64,000 nt of DNA from an uncultured Stenotrophomonas sp. (GTDB taxonomy: Bacteria; Pseudomonadota; Gammaproteobacteria; Xanthomonadales; Xanthomonadaceae): positions 81,763 through 145,762 of the forward strand of contig NZ_CAJYVQ010000005.1 in the NCBI RefSeq assembly GCF_913778665.1, read 5' to 3'. Below, in pieces: positions 1 to 8,519 of this stretch. Position 1 is the stretch's first letter; the number at the start of each line of letters is the position of its first letter. The translations under genes and the position numbers were made by a program. The notes beneath the pieces are model-generated. The model was not told the origin of the DNA, made no database searches, and saw only the letters and a list, made by a program, of their open reading frames with translations.

Positions 1-1227
1 CCCGCCCATCATTGCCTTCAGCTGCGGGCTGGCGTGGTTGTATTCGTTGTTGGGGCCCAGGAACGGGTACAGGAACTGATTGACGGTGTTGCCGGTATTG
101 CGCGAGAACCAGCTGGTCGGGTTGCCGGTGGTGGTGCCGTAGGTGCGCGGCGTGCCGCCGTTGGCACGCAGGTCGATGTCGGTATAGGTCGCCTCGGCGA
201 AGATCTCGGTGCTCTCACCCACCAGGAAGGTGCCATTGAGGTAGGCGGTGTTGCGCTCGGACTTGGCGCCGGCATCGATCTCGTTGTTCATCCAGGTTTC
301 CCAGACGCAACGCGGACCGGCCGCTTCACTGGTCAGCACGTTCTTGCAGCCCGGCGCCGCTTCCTGCACACGACGGCCGGTGACCGGATCGAAGGCGAAG
401 TAGCTGCCCGGGTTGAACTCGCCCGGCTTGCTGCCCACGCCCAGGCGCAGGTTGTTGAGGTAGTTCGGGTTGTTGACGTAGTACTGCGCGGGGCGCTTGT
501 CGTAGAAATCGCTCAGCGGGATCGCGTCGCGGCGGTACATGTTCACCGCGCCGTAGATGTTGAAGCGGTTCTCGGCCAGGTCGCCGAAGCCGGCGGTGAT
601 GCTGGCCTGGCGCTCGCCGTAGGAATCGATGCGTGAGGAGGTGTCGTTGGTGAAGCTGATCTCGGCACCCTGGAAGTTGCGCTTGGTGATCACGTTGATC
701 ACGCCGGCCACGGCGTCGGTGCCGTACACCGCCGAGGCGCCGTCGGTCAGCACTTCCATGCGCTCGATGGCGGCGGCCGGAATTGCGTCGATGTTGACGA
801 ACTGGGTCTGGAAGCCTGCCGGTGCGCCGTAGTACGACAGGCGGCGCCCGTTCAACAGCACCAGCGTGCCCTGCGCACCAAGGCCACGCAGGTTGGCCTG
901 CGAAGCGCCATCGGAACCGGTGAACAGCGAGCGCGCATCCTGCTGTGCGGGGCGTGCCGCGGGCAGGTTGTCGAGCACCTGCAGCAGGGTGCGCGCCCCC
1001 ATGTTCTGGATGTCCTGCTTGCTGATCACCTGCACCGGCGAGGCGGTTTCAACGTCGGTGCGGCGGATGTTCGAGCCGGTGACCTCGATGCGGGCCAGGT
1101 CGGTGGCCTTGTCCTTGCTGTCCTGGGCGAACACGGGAGCGGCGACCGACAGCAACACGCCGGCGATGGCCAGCGACAGCGGAGCGATCGAACGACAGGG
1201 GGGGCGGTGGTGGCGGGCGGGCAACAT
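1..1227 (-). CDS. TonB-dependent receptor, N-terminal part (C-terminus outside window)
   Basis: This is an outer-membrane TonB-dependent receptor running off the left edge, so only about 409 N-terminal residues are visible. A signal peptide ends in APVFAQ. It is followed by the segment ARIEVTGSNIRRTDVETASP and a plug domain with ISKQDIQNMGARTLLQVLDNLP, NLRGLGAQGTLVLLNGRR, and EVLTDGASAVYGTDAVAGVI. Beta-barrel sequence then begins. The ATG at 1227 has an AGGAGA-type ribosome site about 10 bases upstream. The gene lies 133 bp downstream of the GH31 gene on the same strand, with no obvious terminator between, so the two are probably co-transcribed. By context it should import the glycan or amino sugar handled by the GH31 and aga genes. 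The substrate is inference. Confidence 0.9.
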   Translation of the reverse strand, partial: MLPARHHRPPCRSIAPLSLAIAGVLLSVAAPVFAQDSKDKATDLARIEVTGSNIRRTDVETASPVQVISKQDIQNMGARTLLQVLDNLPAARPAQQDARSLFTGSDGASQANLRGLGAQGTLVLLNGRRLSYYGAPAGFQTQFVNIDAIPAAAIERMEVLTDGASAVYGTDAVAGVINVITKRNFQGAEISFTNDTSSRIDSYGERQASITAGFGDLAENRFNIYGAVNMYRRDAIPLSDFYDKRPAQYYVNNPNYLNNLRLGVGSKPGEFNPGSYFAFDPVTGRRVQEAAPGCKNVLTSEAAGPRCVWETWMNNEIDAGAKSERNTAYLNGTFLVGESTEIFAEATYTDIDLRANGGTPRTYGTTTGNPTSWFSRNTGNTVNQFLYPFLGPNNEYNHASPQLKAMMGG

Positions 1228-1360
1228 CGGGGTTCTCTCCTGGCAGGGGTGCAGCGCAATAGGTGAGCGCGTGGGCGTTCGGCGGGCAAAACGCTCCCGG
1301 GCCACGGCCACGAGGGCCGTAGTCGGAATGGGCGGGGGGAGGAGCGGTGTTACGAGGGGG

Positions 1361-4300
1361 TCATGGGGCGACGATGCTGGCGGAGTCGCCCTCCTGGCCG
1401 ATCAGCACGGCATTGGCCCAGTTGGCGCAGACCTGGGCGGGTTGACTGCCCTGCGCACCCAGCGTGCGCAGGCTCAGGGTGGAAAGGCCACGAATGTCCA
1501 GCTCCGGCTTGACCACGCCGGGCGCCTTCACCAGGCCGCTGTCGTACAGCAGGCGGTTGTCACCCCAGACCTGGAACTGCAGCCCACCCGCGCTGCGGCA
1601 GGCGTCGTCGATGCCGAGGTCGGCACGCAGCAGGTGCCAGCCGCCCTGCAGGCGCAGGTCGATGCGGCTGTTGGCACCCACGCCCAGGCCACGGCGGAAC
1701 TGCAGGCCGTTCATGCGCATGCCGGCGTCGCCACGGAACGACTGGTCGGCGCGCACCTGGCTGGCCAGCGCGGCCGGCACCGGCAGCTCGGAGAGATAGC
1801 GCTGCCGGGCCGGTCGCTCCGGTTCCTGGTGTTCGAGGATGTGGAAGGTGGACAATGCGATCGGGCCGACGTCGCGCGGCTGCAGCGCATCGAAGGCGCG
1901 GGCGCTGCCCTGCGCCGCAGTGACCATCGGATCGGTGCTGCTGGCGCCATCGCCCTCGGGGTTCTGCACGCTCAGCACGCGGAAGCGCAGCAGGCGACCG
2001 GCGTGGGCCGGGAAGTCGATGCGCTGCACGCCTTCCTTCAACTGCAGGCGGCCACGTGCGACCGGTTCGCTCCACTCGCCGTTGCTGTCACCCAGGTACA
2101 CCTCGTAGTCGCGTACCTGACCATGCTTCCAGTTCTTGTCGTTGCGCGGTGCGATGTCGATGCCATCGATCATCTTCCGCTCACCGAACCCGATCACCCA
2201 CTCATGCGCACCAGTGCGCACCGCCTGGTTGCGCACGCTGCGGAACCAGGTTGCCGGATCGTCGTCGAAGGCATTTTCAAGGGCGTGGCCGGGCTCTTCG
2301 GCCGGGCGGTTGACCACCAGCAGGCTGTCGGCGGGCAGTTCGCGGCCGAGCACCGGCGCGGCCGGATACACGTCGTCGGCAGCCGCTGCGGCGATCGTGA
2401 AATCCAGCTGCAGCTGCAGCGGCTGGCGGATGTCCTGGGTAGCGGTACGCACGTGCAGCGTGCCACGGCGCTCCTTGGCATCGAAGTACCAGCCTTCAGC
2501 CGCAGCGTTGAACGCAGCGGCGTCAGCCAGCGCCGGCAGCGCGCGGCCACCGGCCTGCACCGCACGCGGTGCCTGGCGGCTGAGCACGCGCAGGCCATAG
2601 CGGCGCTGCGGCAGCTGGCCGCTGTACTGGCCCTGCACCGGATCGATCTGCACCTGCACCGGGCCACTGCCCTGCGCCGGCGCCTGCACGCGGATCCGCT
2701 GCGTGCTCGACTCGCCCTGCTGGTAACGGCGGGTGTTGCCGTCGTCTTCGTACAGCGTGTACTGCGAATCACCTTGGGGGTACAGGTCGAAGGTGACTTC
2801 ATCGAGCGGCTTCTCACCGTCGAACAGCATCGACGGATACATCGGCAGGATCGCACCGGCGCGCACGAACACCGGCAGCGTGGCCAGGTCCACCTGGCGG
2901 TCGAGTTGGCGTCCGTCGGCACCGGCCTGCACGCGGCGGCCATCCCAGTAGTCGATCCAGCCGCCGGCCGGCAGGTGGATGTCACGGCGCCAACCACGAC
3001 TGGCCGCCTGGCTGCGGTACACCGGCGCCACCAGCAGGTCGCGGCCGAGCAGGAACTGGTACTTGTAGGTTTCATCCTGCGCATGCGGGTCGCGCGGGTT
3101 GTCCCACATCAGGCCGCGCACCGGCGGCGCACCGGTCTGCGCGGCTTCGTGCACCAGCCCGTACATGTATGGGGTCAGGCGCATCTTCAGCTTCAGGTAA
3201 TCGCGGTTGATGCTGCGGTACGGCTCGTCGTACCACCACGGGTGCTTGCGCGCGTTCGACGACCAGCCGCTCATGCCCATCAGTACCGGCGTGAACGCCT
3301 TCCACTGCAGGTCGCGGGTGAAGGTCTCGGCGCTGCCGCCGAAGATCGCATCCACATCGCCGCTGGCGTAGGCCATGCCGGACAGGCCCGAACCGACCAG
3401 GGTCGGCACGTGCCAGCGGATGTAGTCCCAGCTGCTGCTCTGGTCGCCGGTCCAGGCCACTGCGTAGCGCTGGATGCCGGCCCAGCCCATCACCGTCCAC
3501 AGGAACGGGCGCGAATCGGAATTGTCGAGGATGCCGTTGAACGCCTGACGGTTGGCGTCCATCGCGAACTGGTAGCCCTTGCCGGTCCAGGCCACGTCCA
3601 GCTTCTGCACGCGGCTGCCGGCCTTGCCCACTTCCCAGGCGATCTTGTCGACGCCGTTCTCGGTCCACAGGCCGGTGCGGAAACCGTAGCCGGCCAGCCC
3701 CTTCACCGTTTCCGGCAGCTGCTTGTAACCGCAGCCGTAGCCATCGTTGGGCAGGATCCAGCCACCGGGCATGTCGTGGGCACGGTACTGCTTGGCCACG
3801 CTGTCGATCACATCGGGGGTGGTGCCGGTCGGGCCGTCGCTCCAGCCTTCGGGCACGGTGCCGGGCTTCTTGCTGTTGTCGCCGTCGTTGTAGCAATCGG
3901 CATCGCCGTAGGACAGCGCCCAGCGTGCCACCATGTTCGGGCGGCCGGTCAGCTGGGTGTAGCGCTCGATCAGCTTCGGCAGATCCGCTCCGACGAAGTA
4001 GTAGGCGTCGAAACGGTCTTCGCGATGCAGCAGCGTGGCCTGGTCGGCCTCGCGCAGATCGTAGCTGCCATCACTCCAGGTATTGCGCAGCATGCCCCAG
4101 CCACGGCTGCTCAGCAGCATCGGCGCCGGGCTCGGGCGGTCGCCCTCTTCCCAGCCGCCGGAATAGGACACGTCCAGCTCGCGGCCCTTGAACTGGTAGC
4201 GGCCGTTCTGCTGGCCACCGCCGAAGTAGCCTTCATCGGCCTGCGACGACAGCACCTGCACGCTCTGCGTGGCATCCAGGTCCAGCGGCTGAAGCTCCTG

Positions 4301-4720
4301 CCACAGCGCGGTGGGCTGGCCGTTGTCCAGGCGCTCCAGGCGCATGCGCAGCGGCTGCCGCTGCACATGCAGCACCAGCGCATCGGTACGCACGCGGATT
4401 TCCTGTGCATCTTCTTCCAGCTGCACCTGCACGTTCGCCTTGGGCTGCGGCACTACGATCGGCGCGGCCTTGTCGCCGGCGCCGGTCAGCGTGCCGTTGC
4501 GGCCGGCCTGCACGCGGATGATGTCGGTGGCCGGCAGTTCGATGCGGATGCGCGCGCCCTTGTCGGTCTGCAGGTCCCAGCCCTGCACGCCGTCGCGGCT
4601 GTCGCTGGCACTGACCGAACGCAGGTTGCCGACCGGCTCGGCATGGGCCGACGTGGACGCCAGCATCAATGCCGGCAACAGGGCCAGCATCAGCGGCGAG
4701 CGACGAACGCAGTTTTCCAC
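1361..4720 (-). CDS. Secreted GH31 glycosidase with F5/8-type and NPCBM domains; candidate alpha-N-acetylgalactosaminidase
   Basis: This is a secreted glycoside hydrolase of about 1119 residues. The GTG at 4720 is preferred because a GGGAG ribosome site lies 5 bases upstream and the product opens with a signal peptide ending TSAHA. An N-terminal beta-sandwich is followed by a GH31 barrel. Asp375 (in KLDVAW) is the likely nucleophile and Asp426 (in WTGDQSSSWDYIRWH) the likely acid/base. The C-terminal part has an F5/8-type (CBM32-like) domain (ENAFDDDPATWFRSV) and a terminal NPCBM domain (RLGVGANSRIDLRLQGGWH). Family GH31 contains alpha-glucosidases, but also alpha-N-acetylgalactosaminidases. 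The divergent neighbours form a GalNAc catabolic set, so GalNAc release from glycoproteins is the better guess. The GH31 call is firm; the substrate is inferred. Confidence 0.88.
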   Translation of the reverse strand: MENCVRRSPLMLALLPALMLASTSAHAEPVGNLRSVSASDSRDGVQGWDLQTDKGARIRIELPATDIIRVQAGRNGTLTGAGDKAAPIVVPQPKANVQVQLEEDAQEIRVRTDALVLHVQRQPLRMRLERLDNGQPTALWQELQPLDLDATQSVQVLSSQADEGYFGGGQQNGRYQFKGRELDVSYSGGWEEGDRPSPAPMLLSSRGWGMLRNTWSDGSYDLREADQATLLHREDRFDAYYFVGADLPKLIERYTQLTGRPNMVARWALSYGDADCYNDGDNSKKPGTVPEGWSDGPTGTTPDVIDSVAKQYRAHDMPGGWILPNDGYGCGYKQLPETVKGLAGYGFRTGLWTENGVDKIAWEVGKAGSRVQKLDVAWTGKGYQFAMDANRQAFNGILDNSDSRPFLWTVMGWAGIQRYAVAWTGDQSSSWDYIRWHVPTLVGSGLSGMAYASGDVDAIFGGSAETFTRDLQWKAFTPVLMGMSGWSSNARKHPWWYDEPYRSINRDYLKLKMRLTPYMYGLVHEAAQTGAPPVRGLMWDNPRDPHAQDETYKYQFLLGRDLLVAPVYRSQAASRGWRRDIHLPAGGWIDYWDGRRVQAGADGRQLDRQVDLATLPVFVRAGAILPMYPSMLFDGEKPLDEVTFDLYPQGDSQYTLYEDDGNTRRYQQGESSTQRIRVQAPAQGSGPVQVQIDPVQGQYSGQLPQRRYGLRVLSRQAPRAVQAGGRALPALADAAAFNAAAEGWYFDAKERRGTLHVRTATQDIRQPLQLQLDFTIAAAAADDVYPAAPVLGRELPADSLLVVNRPAEEPGHALENAFDDDPATWFRSVRNQAVRTGAHEWVIGFGERKMIDGIDIAPRNDKNWKHGQVRDYEVYLGDSNGEWSEPVARGRLQLKEGVQRIDFPAHAGRLLRFRVLSVQNPEGDGASSTDPMVTAAQGSARAFDALQPRDVGPIALSTFHILEHQEPERPARQRYLSELPVPAALASQVRADQSFRGDAGMRMNGLQFRRGLGVGANSRIDLRLQGGWHLLRADLGIDDACRSAGGLQFQVWGDNRLLYDSGLVKAPGVVKPELDIRGLSTLSLRTLGAQGSQPAQVCANWANAVLIGQEGDSASIVAP

Positions 4721-4767
4721 GCGGACTCCCAACCCGTTCACCGGGCGTTTCGAAAGCGATTGAGCCG

Positions 4768-4797
4768 ACTCTAGGGCAGCGATTCGAAAGATGTCAA
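4768..4797 (-). promoter_or_regulatory. Promoter of the GH31-TonB receptor unit
   Basis: Reading the minus strand, a perfect -35 box TTGACA (4797-4792) is followed after 18 bases by TAGAGT (4773-4768), a 4/6 match to the -10 consensus. A CTTTC word at 4790-4786 lies in the spacer directly after the -35 box, the expected position for a repressor. No transcript data support this. Confidence 0.5.
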
Positions 4798-4988
4798 CAA
4801 ATTGAAAGGAAAAAGGAAGATATATTCCTTTGAAACGAAAGTTGTTGCGTCGCAATACTTTGTTTAAGCGTTTGAAGGCACCTGTTAAGCATTGTGCGAT
4901 ACGGCATTCGGCGGTTTCTTTCGTTTCCGGGCATGCCCGGGGCAGAGCGAAGCCGGCATCACATTTTCTTTCTTTTTACTTTCGCTAT

Positions 4989-4994
4989 TTGACA
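4989..4994 (+). promoter_or_regulatory. -35 box upstream of agaS
   Basis: A perfect TTGACA is followed by TTTCGAAAG, so a CTTTC word lies just inside the -10/-35 spacer. This mirrors the arrangement at the divergent GH31 promoter. The -10 is poor: GATGGT at 17-bp spacing is the best seen. Initiation near 5024 would fit the ATG at 5043. Confidence 0.4.
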
Positions 4995-5042
4995 TTTCGA
5001 AAGAAAACGCAGATGGTGCGCTGGCCCAACTGGAACCTCCGA

Positions 5043-6209
5043 ATGGACGTCACCCTGCTTTCCGATGTGTCCGCCTGGCAGCGCCTTGGCGGAGCCGATA
5101 CCGCTACCGAAATCGCCCAGCAGCCTGCGCTGTGGGAAGCCCTTGCACAGGACCTGTCGCGGGCCCGCGACCGCCTGCAGGCCTTCCTCGGCGACAGCCT
5201 CAACGATCCCAACCAGCGCGTGCTGTTCACCGGCGCTGGCAGCTCCGGCTTCATCGCCGAAATGGTGGCCGATGCGATCAATGCACAGTGGCCGGCCGAG
5301 GTGCGCGTGGTGCACACCACCAGCCTGCTGACCCACCCGGCGCTGTACCTGCAGCGCGACCGCCCGACCCTGCTGGTGTCGTTTGGCCGCAGTGGCTCCA
5401 GCCCGGAAAGCGTGGCGGCGGTGGACCGCGTGCGCGCCGATGTGGATGACGCACGCTTCCTCGACATCACCTGCAACGCCGATGGCGAACTCGCCCGACG
5501 CGGCGCCGGCCGCGCAGATACCTGCACCCTGCTGATGCCCTCGGCCAGCTGCGACCGCGCGTTCGCGATGACCAGCAGCCTGACCTGCATGCTGCTGGCT
5601 GCGCTGACCGTGTTCGACCGCTCGTCGTGGGATGCCCGCGTGGCACGCCTGAAGCAGGTCGCCGCGCTGGCCCGCGAAGGCCAGGCGCAGTGGGATGCAC
5701 CGGTGGCAGCGCTTGCGCAGGGCCCGTTCAACCGCGTGATCTACCTCGGCAGTGGCCCGCTGGAAGCACTGGCGCGCGAGTGCGCGCTGAAGGTGCTGGA
5801 GCTGACCGCCGGCCGCGTGCTGGCGTTGGCCAATACGCCACTGGGCTTCCGCCATGGCCCGAAGTCGACGCTGGACGGCAACACCCTGGTGGTGGTGCTG
5901 CGCAGCGCGCAGCCGCTGGCGCGCCGCTACGAACAGGACCTGCTGGACGAACTGCGCCGCGACGGCGTGGCCGGCCAGGTGCTGGCGATCGGCCCGCACT
6001 CGGATATCGGCACCGATGACGAGTACACCCTTGTGGTGCCGCCGCTTCACACTGCATTCGACGACCCGTGGCTGGCGCCGGTGTGGCTGGGCTTCGCGCA
6101 GCTGTTCGCGCTGCAGCGCTCGGCCGCGCTTGGCCTGACCCCCGACAACCCGTTCCCGGACGGCACCGTCAACCGCGTCGTCAAGGGCGTCACCATCCAC
6201 CATGGCTGA
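5043..6209 (+). CDS. agaS: AgaS: galactosamine-6-phosphate deaminase/isomerase
   Basis: The 388-residue protein has two SIS domains and should convert D-galactosamine-6-phosphate to tagatose-6-phosphate plus ammonia in the cytoplasm. Visible motifs are VLFTGAGSSGFIAEMVADAI, LLVSFGRSGSSPESVAAV, CALKVLELTAGRVLA, GFRHGPKSTLDGNTLVVV and the C-terminal GTVNRVVKGVTIH. These agree closely with my memory of E. coli AgaS. The ATG at 5043 gives the length usual for the family; an upstream ATG at 5011 is in frame but would add residues before the conserved start. It is first in the aga unit and overlaps the next gene by 8 bases. Expression is probably controlled by AgaR through the CTTTC words upstream. 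A glucosamine-type isomerase would be the alternative. Confidence 0.9.
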   Translation: MDVTLLSDVSAWQRLGGADTATEIAQQPALWEALAQDLSRARDRLQAFLGDSLNDPNQRVLFTGAGSSGFIAEMVADAINAQWPAEVRVVHTTSLLTHPALYLQRDRPTLLVSFGRSGSSPESVAAVDRVRADVDDARFLDITCNADGELARRGAGRADTCTLLMPSASCDRAFAMTSSLTCMLLAALTVFDRSSWDARVARLKQVAALAREGQAQWDAPVAALAQGPFNRVIYLGSGPLEALARECALKVLELTAGRVLALANTPLGFRHGPKSTLDGNTLVVVLRSAQPLARRYEQDLLDELRRDGVAGQVLAIGPHSDIGTDDEYTLVVPPLHTAFDDPWLAPVWLGFAQLFALQRSAALGLTPDNPFPDGTVNRVVKGVTIHHG

Positions 6210-7140
6210 GCTGATCGCCCACGCCTGCTATGGCATCGACATCGGCGGCACCAAGATCGAGCTGGTGGCGTGCGATGCGGCGATGCAGGTCACCTGGCGG
6301 CGCCGGGTCAGCACCCCGCAGGGCGACTACGACGGCTTCCTGCAGGCCCTGCTGGGCCTGGTGGCCGACGCGGATGCTGCGCTGGGCCGCAATGATTCCG
6401 CCATCGGCATCGCCCTGCCCGGCGTGCGTGATCGCCGCACCGGCCGCCAGCTCAGCGCGAATGTGCCGGCATTGACCGGCCACAGTGTGGCCGCCGACCT
6501 GCAGGCGCGCCTGCAGCGACCGCTGCACTTCGGCAACGACCTGCAGTGCTTCGCCCTGTCCGAGGCACATGGCGGTGCCGCTGACGGTTACCCCAGCATG
6601 TTCGGCGCCATCCTCGGCACCGGTGCCGGCGGCGGCTTCTGCCTGCAGGGCCGCCTGCTGTCCGGCTTCAACGGCCTGGCCGGCGAATGGGGCCACTGGA
6701 GCGTGCCCGGCCACCTGCTGCAGCGCCATGGCCTGCCACTGATCGACTGCGCCTGTGGCCTGCAGGGCTGCGTGGAGCGCTACGTGTCCGGCAGCGGGCT
6801 GGCAATGATCGAGCGCCACCTCGGTGGCAGTGCCGCGGACGCCAGCGCCGTGATCGCCCTGGCCGAAGCCGGCGATGCACGTGCGCGCAAGGCGCTGGAC
6901 ATCCACCGCGATCTGCTTGGCCACAGCCTGGCCGCGCTGGTGCTGGCGCTGGACCCGCACGTGATCGTGCTCGGCGGCGGCCTGTCGCAGTACGTGCCGC
7001 TGTACCAGCAGCTGCCGGCCGCGATTTCCGCGCATCTGTTCAACGGCGTGCAGATACCCCCGATCGTGCCACCGCGCTTCGGCGATGCCGGTGGCGCACG
7101 CGGTGCTGCCCTGCTCGCCTGCCAACCCTCGTTTTCCTGA
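6202..7140 (+). CDS. agaK: ROK-family sugar kinase, likely N-acetylgalactosamine kinase
   Basis: This is a 312-residue ROK (NagC/XylR-type) kinase without a DNA-binding domain. The phosphate-binding loop YGIDIGGTKIELV is at the N-terminus. The catalytic Asp lies in FGNDLQCFALSEAHGG, the second phosphate loop reads ILGTGAGGGF, and the zinc-binding motif is CACGLQGCVE. ROK kinases phosphorylate hexoses at O6. Between agaS and agaZ, with a deacetylase in the same unit, the most likely reaction is GalNAc to GalNAc-6-phosphate, as described for AgaK in Shewanella. GlcNAc, glucose or mannose kinase activity cannot be excluded from sequence alone. The start overlaps the end of agaS by 8 bases, which suggests coupled translation. 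Confidence 0.85.
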   Translation: MAELIAHACYGIDIGGTKIELVACDAAMQVTWRRRVSTPQGDYDGFLQALLGLVADADAALGRNDSAIGIALPGVRDRRTGRQLSANVPALTGHSVAADLQARLQRPLHFGNDLQCFALSEAHGGAADGYPSMFGAILGTGAGGGFCLQGRLLSGFNGLAGEWGHWSVPGHLLQRHGLPLIDCACGLQGCVERYVSGSGLAMIERHLGGSAADASAVIALAEAGDARARKALDIHRDLLGHSLAALVLALDPHVIVLGGGLSQYVPLYQQLPAAISAHLFNGVQIPPIVPPRFGDAGGARGAALLACQPSFS

Positions 7141-7157
7141 TCGACCGGAGCCTGACC

Positions 7158-8492
7158 ATGTCCCCGTTGCAGACCCTGCTTGCCTCCCACCGCGCCGGTG
7201 CCAATGTCGGCCTGTACAGCGTCTGCTGCAGCAACGAGCAGGTGCTGCGCGCGGCCATGCACGTGGCGCTGGCGCATGGCACCGTGCTGCTGATCGAGGC
7301 CACTTCCAACCAGGTCGACCAGTTCGGCGGCTACACCGGCATGACCCCGCCGCAGTACCGCGACTACGTCGGCACGCTGGCCGATGAGGAAGGCTTCCCG
7401 CGCGAGCGGCTGATCCTGGGCGGTGACCACCTTGGCCCGAATGCCTGGCAGAAGCGCCCGGCCGCCGAGGCGATGACCCACGCACGCGTGCTGATCGAAG
7501 CCTATGTCGCCGCCGGCTTCCACAAGATCCACCTGGATTGCAGCATGTCCTGCGCCGATGACCCGGTGCCGCTGCCGGACGCCATCGTCGCAGCGCGTTC
7601 GGCCGAGCTGGCTGAAATCGCCGAGCGCACCGCTGCGGATCATGGCCTGCCGCCGCCGGTCTACGTGATCGGTACCGAAGTGCCGATTCCCGGTGGAGAA
7701 GCCTCGCTGGCCGAGGGCCTGCAGGTGACCACACCGGCCGCCGCAGCGCAGACCCTGGCCATTCATCAGCAGGCCTTCGACACTCCGCAGCTGCGCGATG
7801 CCTGGCAGCGCGTGATCGCGATGGTCGTGCAGCCGGGCGTGGACTTCGACCACAGCAGCGTGCACGAGTACGACGCCACTGCCGCCAGCACGCTGGCCGA
7901 TTTCCTCGAACAGCAGCCGCGCATCGTGTTCGAAGCGCATTCCACCGACTACCAGCGCGAAAGCGGCCTGCACGCACTGGTGCGCGACCACTTCGCCATC
8001 CTCAAGGTTGGCCCGGCGGCGACCTTCGCCTATCGCGAAGCGCTGTTCGCGCTGGCCGCGATCGAGGCCGAACTGCTGCCGGCCGCACAGTGCTCGCGCC
8101 TGCCGCAGGTGCTGGATGACGTGATGGTGGCGCAGCCGAGGTACTGGCAGTCCTACTACCAGGGCGATGAGGCAGCGCTGCGGCTGCTGCGCAGTTACTC
8201 CTTCAGCGATCGCTGCCGCTACTACTGGGGCGAGCCGGCGTTGGTGGAGGCGGTGCAGACCCTGTTCGCCAACCTGGAACGGCACGCGCCGCCGCTGGTA
8301 CTGCTCAGCCAGTACCTGCCCGAGCAGTACCGCGCCGTGCGCGAGGGCACACTGGCCAATACGCCTACCGCGCTGGTGCAGCACCGCATCGGCCTGTGCC
8401 TGGGCGAGTACGCCCGTGCCTGCAGCGCCAACCAGGCCGGAACCCGCACGCACCACGCAGGCGCGGCTGCCGCCGCTGCTGCGAACGGCTAA
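7158..8492 (+). CDS. agaZ: AgaZ/GatZ/KbaZ-family protein (tagatose-6-phosphate branch)
   Basis: The product has 444 residues and belongs to the GatZ/KbaZ/AgaZ family. Typical stretches are HRAGANVGLYSVCCSNEQVL, IEATSNQVDQFGGYTGMTP, LGGDHLGPNAWQ, KIHLDCSMSCADD, YVIGTEVPIPGGE and FEAHSTDYQ. The family is usually named the non-catalytic subunit of tagatose-1,6-bisphosphate aldolase. In aga-type clusters it has also been proposed to be the tagatose-6-phosphate kinase. No KbaY/GatY class II aldolase is encoded in this cluster, which favours a stand-alone role here; this is inference. The ATG at 7158 has GGAG 7 bases upstream, and the gene follows agaK by 17 bases. Confidence 0.88.
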   Translation: MSPLQTLLASHRAGANVGLYSVCCSNEQVLRAAMHVALAHGTVLLIEATSNQVDQFGGYTGMTPPQYRDYVGTLADEEGFPRERLILGGDHLGPNAWQKRPAAEAMTHARVLIEAYVAAGFHKIHLDCSMSCADDPVPLPDAIVAARSAELAEIAERTAADHGLPPPVYVIGTEVPIPGGEASLAEGLQVTTPAAAAQTLAIHQQAFDTPQLRDAWQRVIAMVVQPGVDFDHSSVHEYDATAASTLADFLEQQPRIVFEAHSTDYQRESGLHALVRDHFAILKVGPAATFAYREALFALAAIEAELLPAAQCSRLPQVLDDVMVAQPRYWQSYYQGDEAALRLLRSYSFSDRCRYYWGEPALVEAVQTLFANLERHAPPLVLLSQYLPEQYRAVREGTLANTPTALVQHRIGLCLGEYARACSANQAGTRTHHAGAAAAAAANG

Positions 8493-8519
8493 TCTCTACC
8501 TTTCCCCGCGACACCGAGA

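Larger units (their letters stand above)
4752..5003. promoter_or_regulatory. AgaR operator array: eight CTTTC words between divergent units
   Basis: CTTTC or its complement GAAAG occurs at 4752-4756, 4786-4790, 4804-4808, 4837-4841, 4918-4922, 4968-4972, 4979-4983 and 4999-5003. The first four read as GAAAG on the plus strand and the next three as CTTTC. Several sit inside TTTCGAAA, ATTCGAAA or TTTCGTTTC. From memory, AgaR-family (DeoR) operators in proteobacterial GalNAc regulons share CTTTC in multiple copies. An agaR-like gene lies in the same cluster. Binding itself is inferred. Confidence 0.65.

Noticed and set aside
866..4774. 1302-residue open frame antisense to the GH31 gene
   Set aside because: It is low in recognisable motifs and rich in His, Arg, Ala and Gln, and it opposes a clear GH31 gene. 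It is a by-product of high GC codon use.
5011..5042. Alternative agaS start at ATG 5011
   Set aside because: It adds residues before the conserved family start and would place the start codon within the presumed -10 region.
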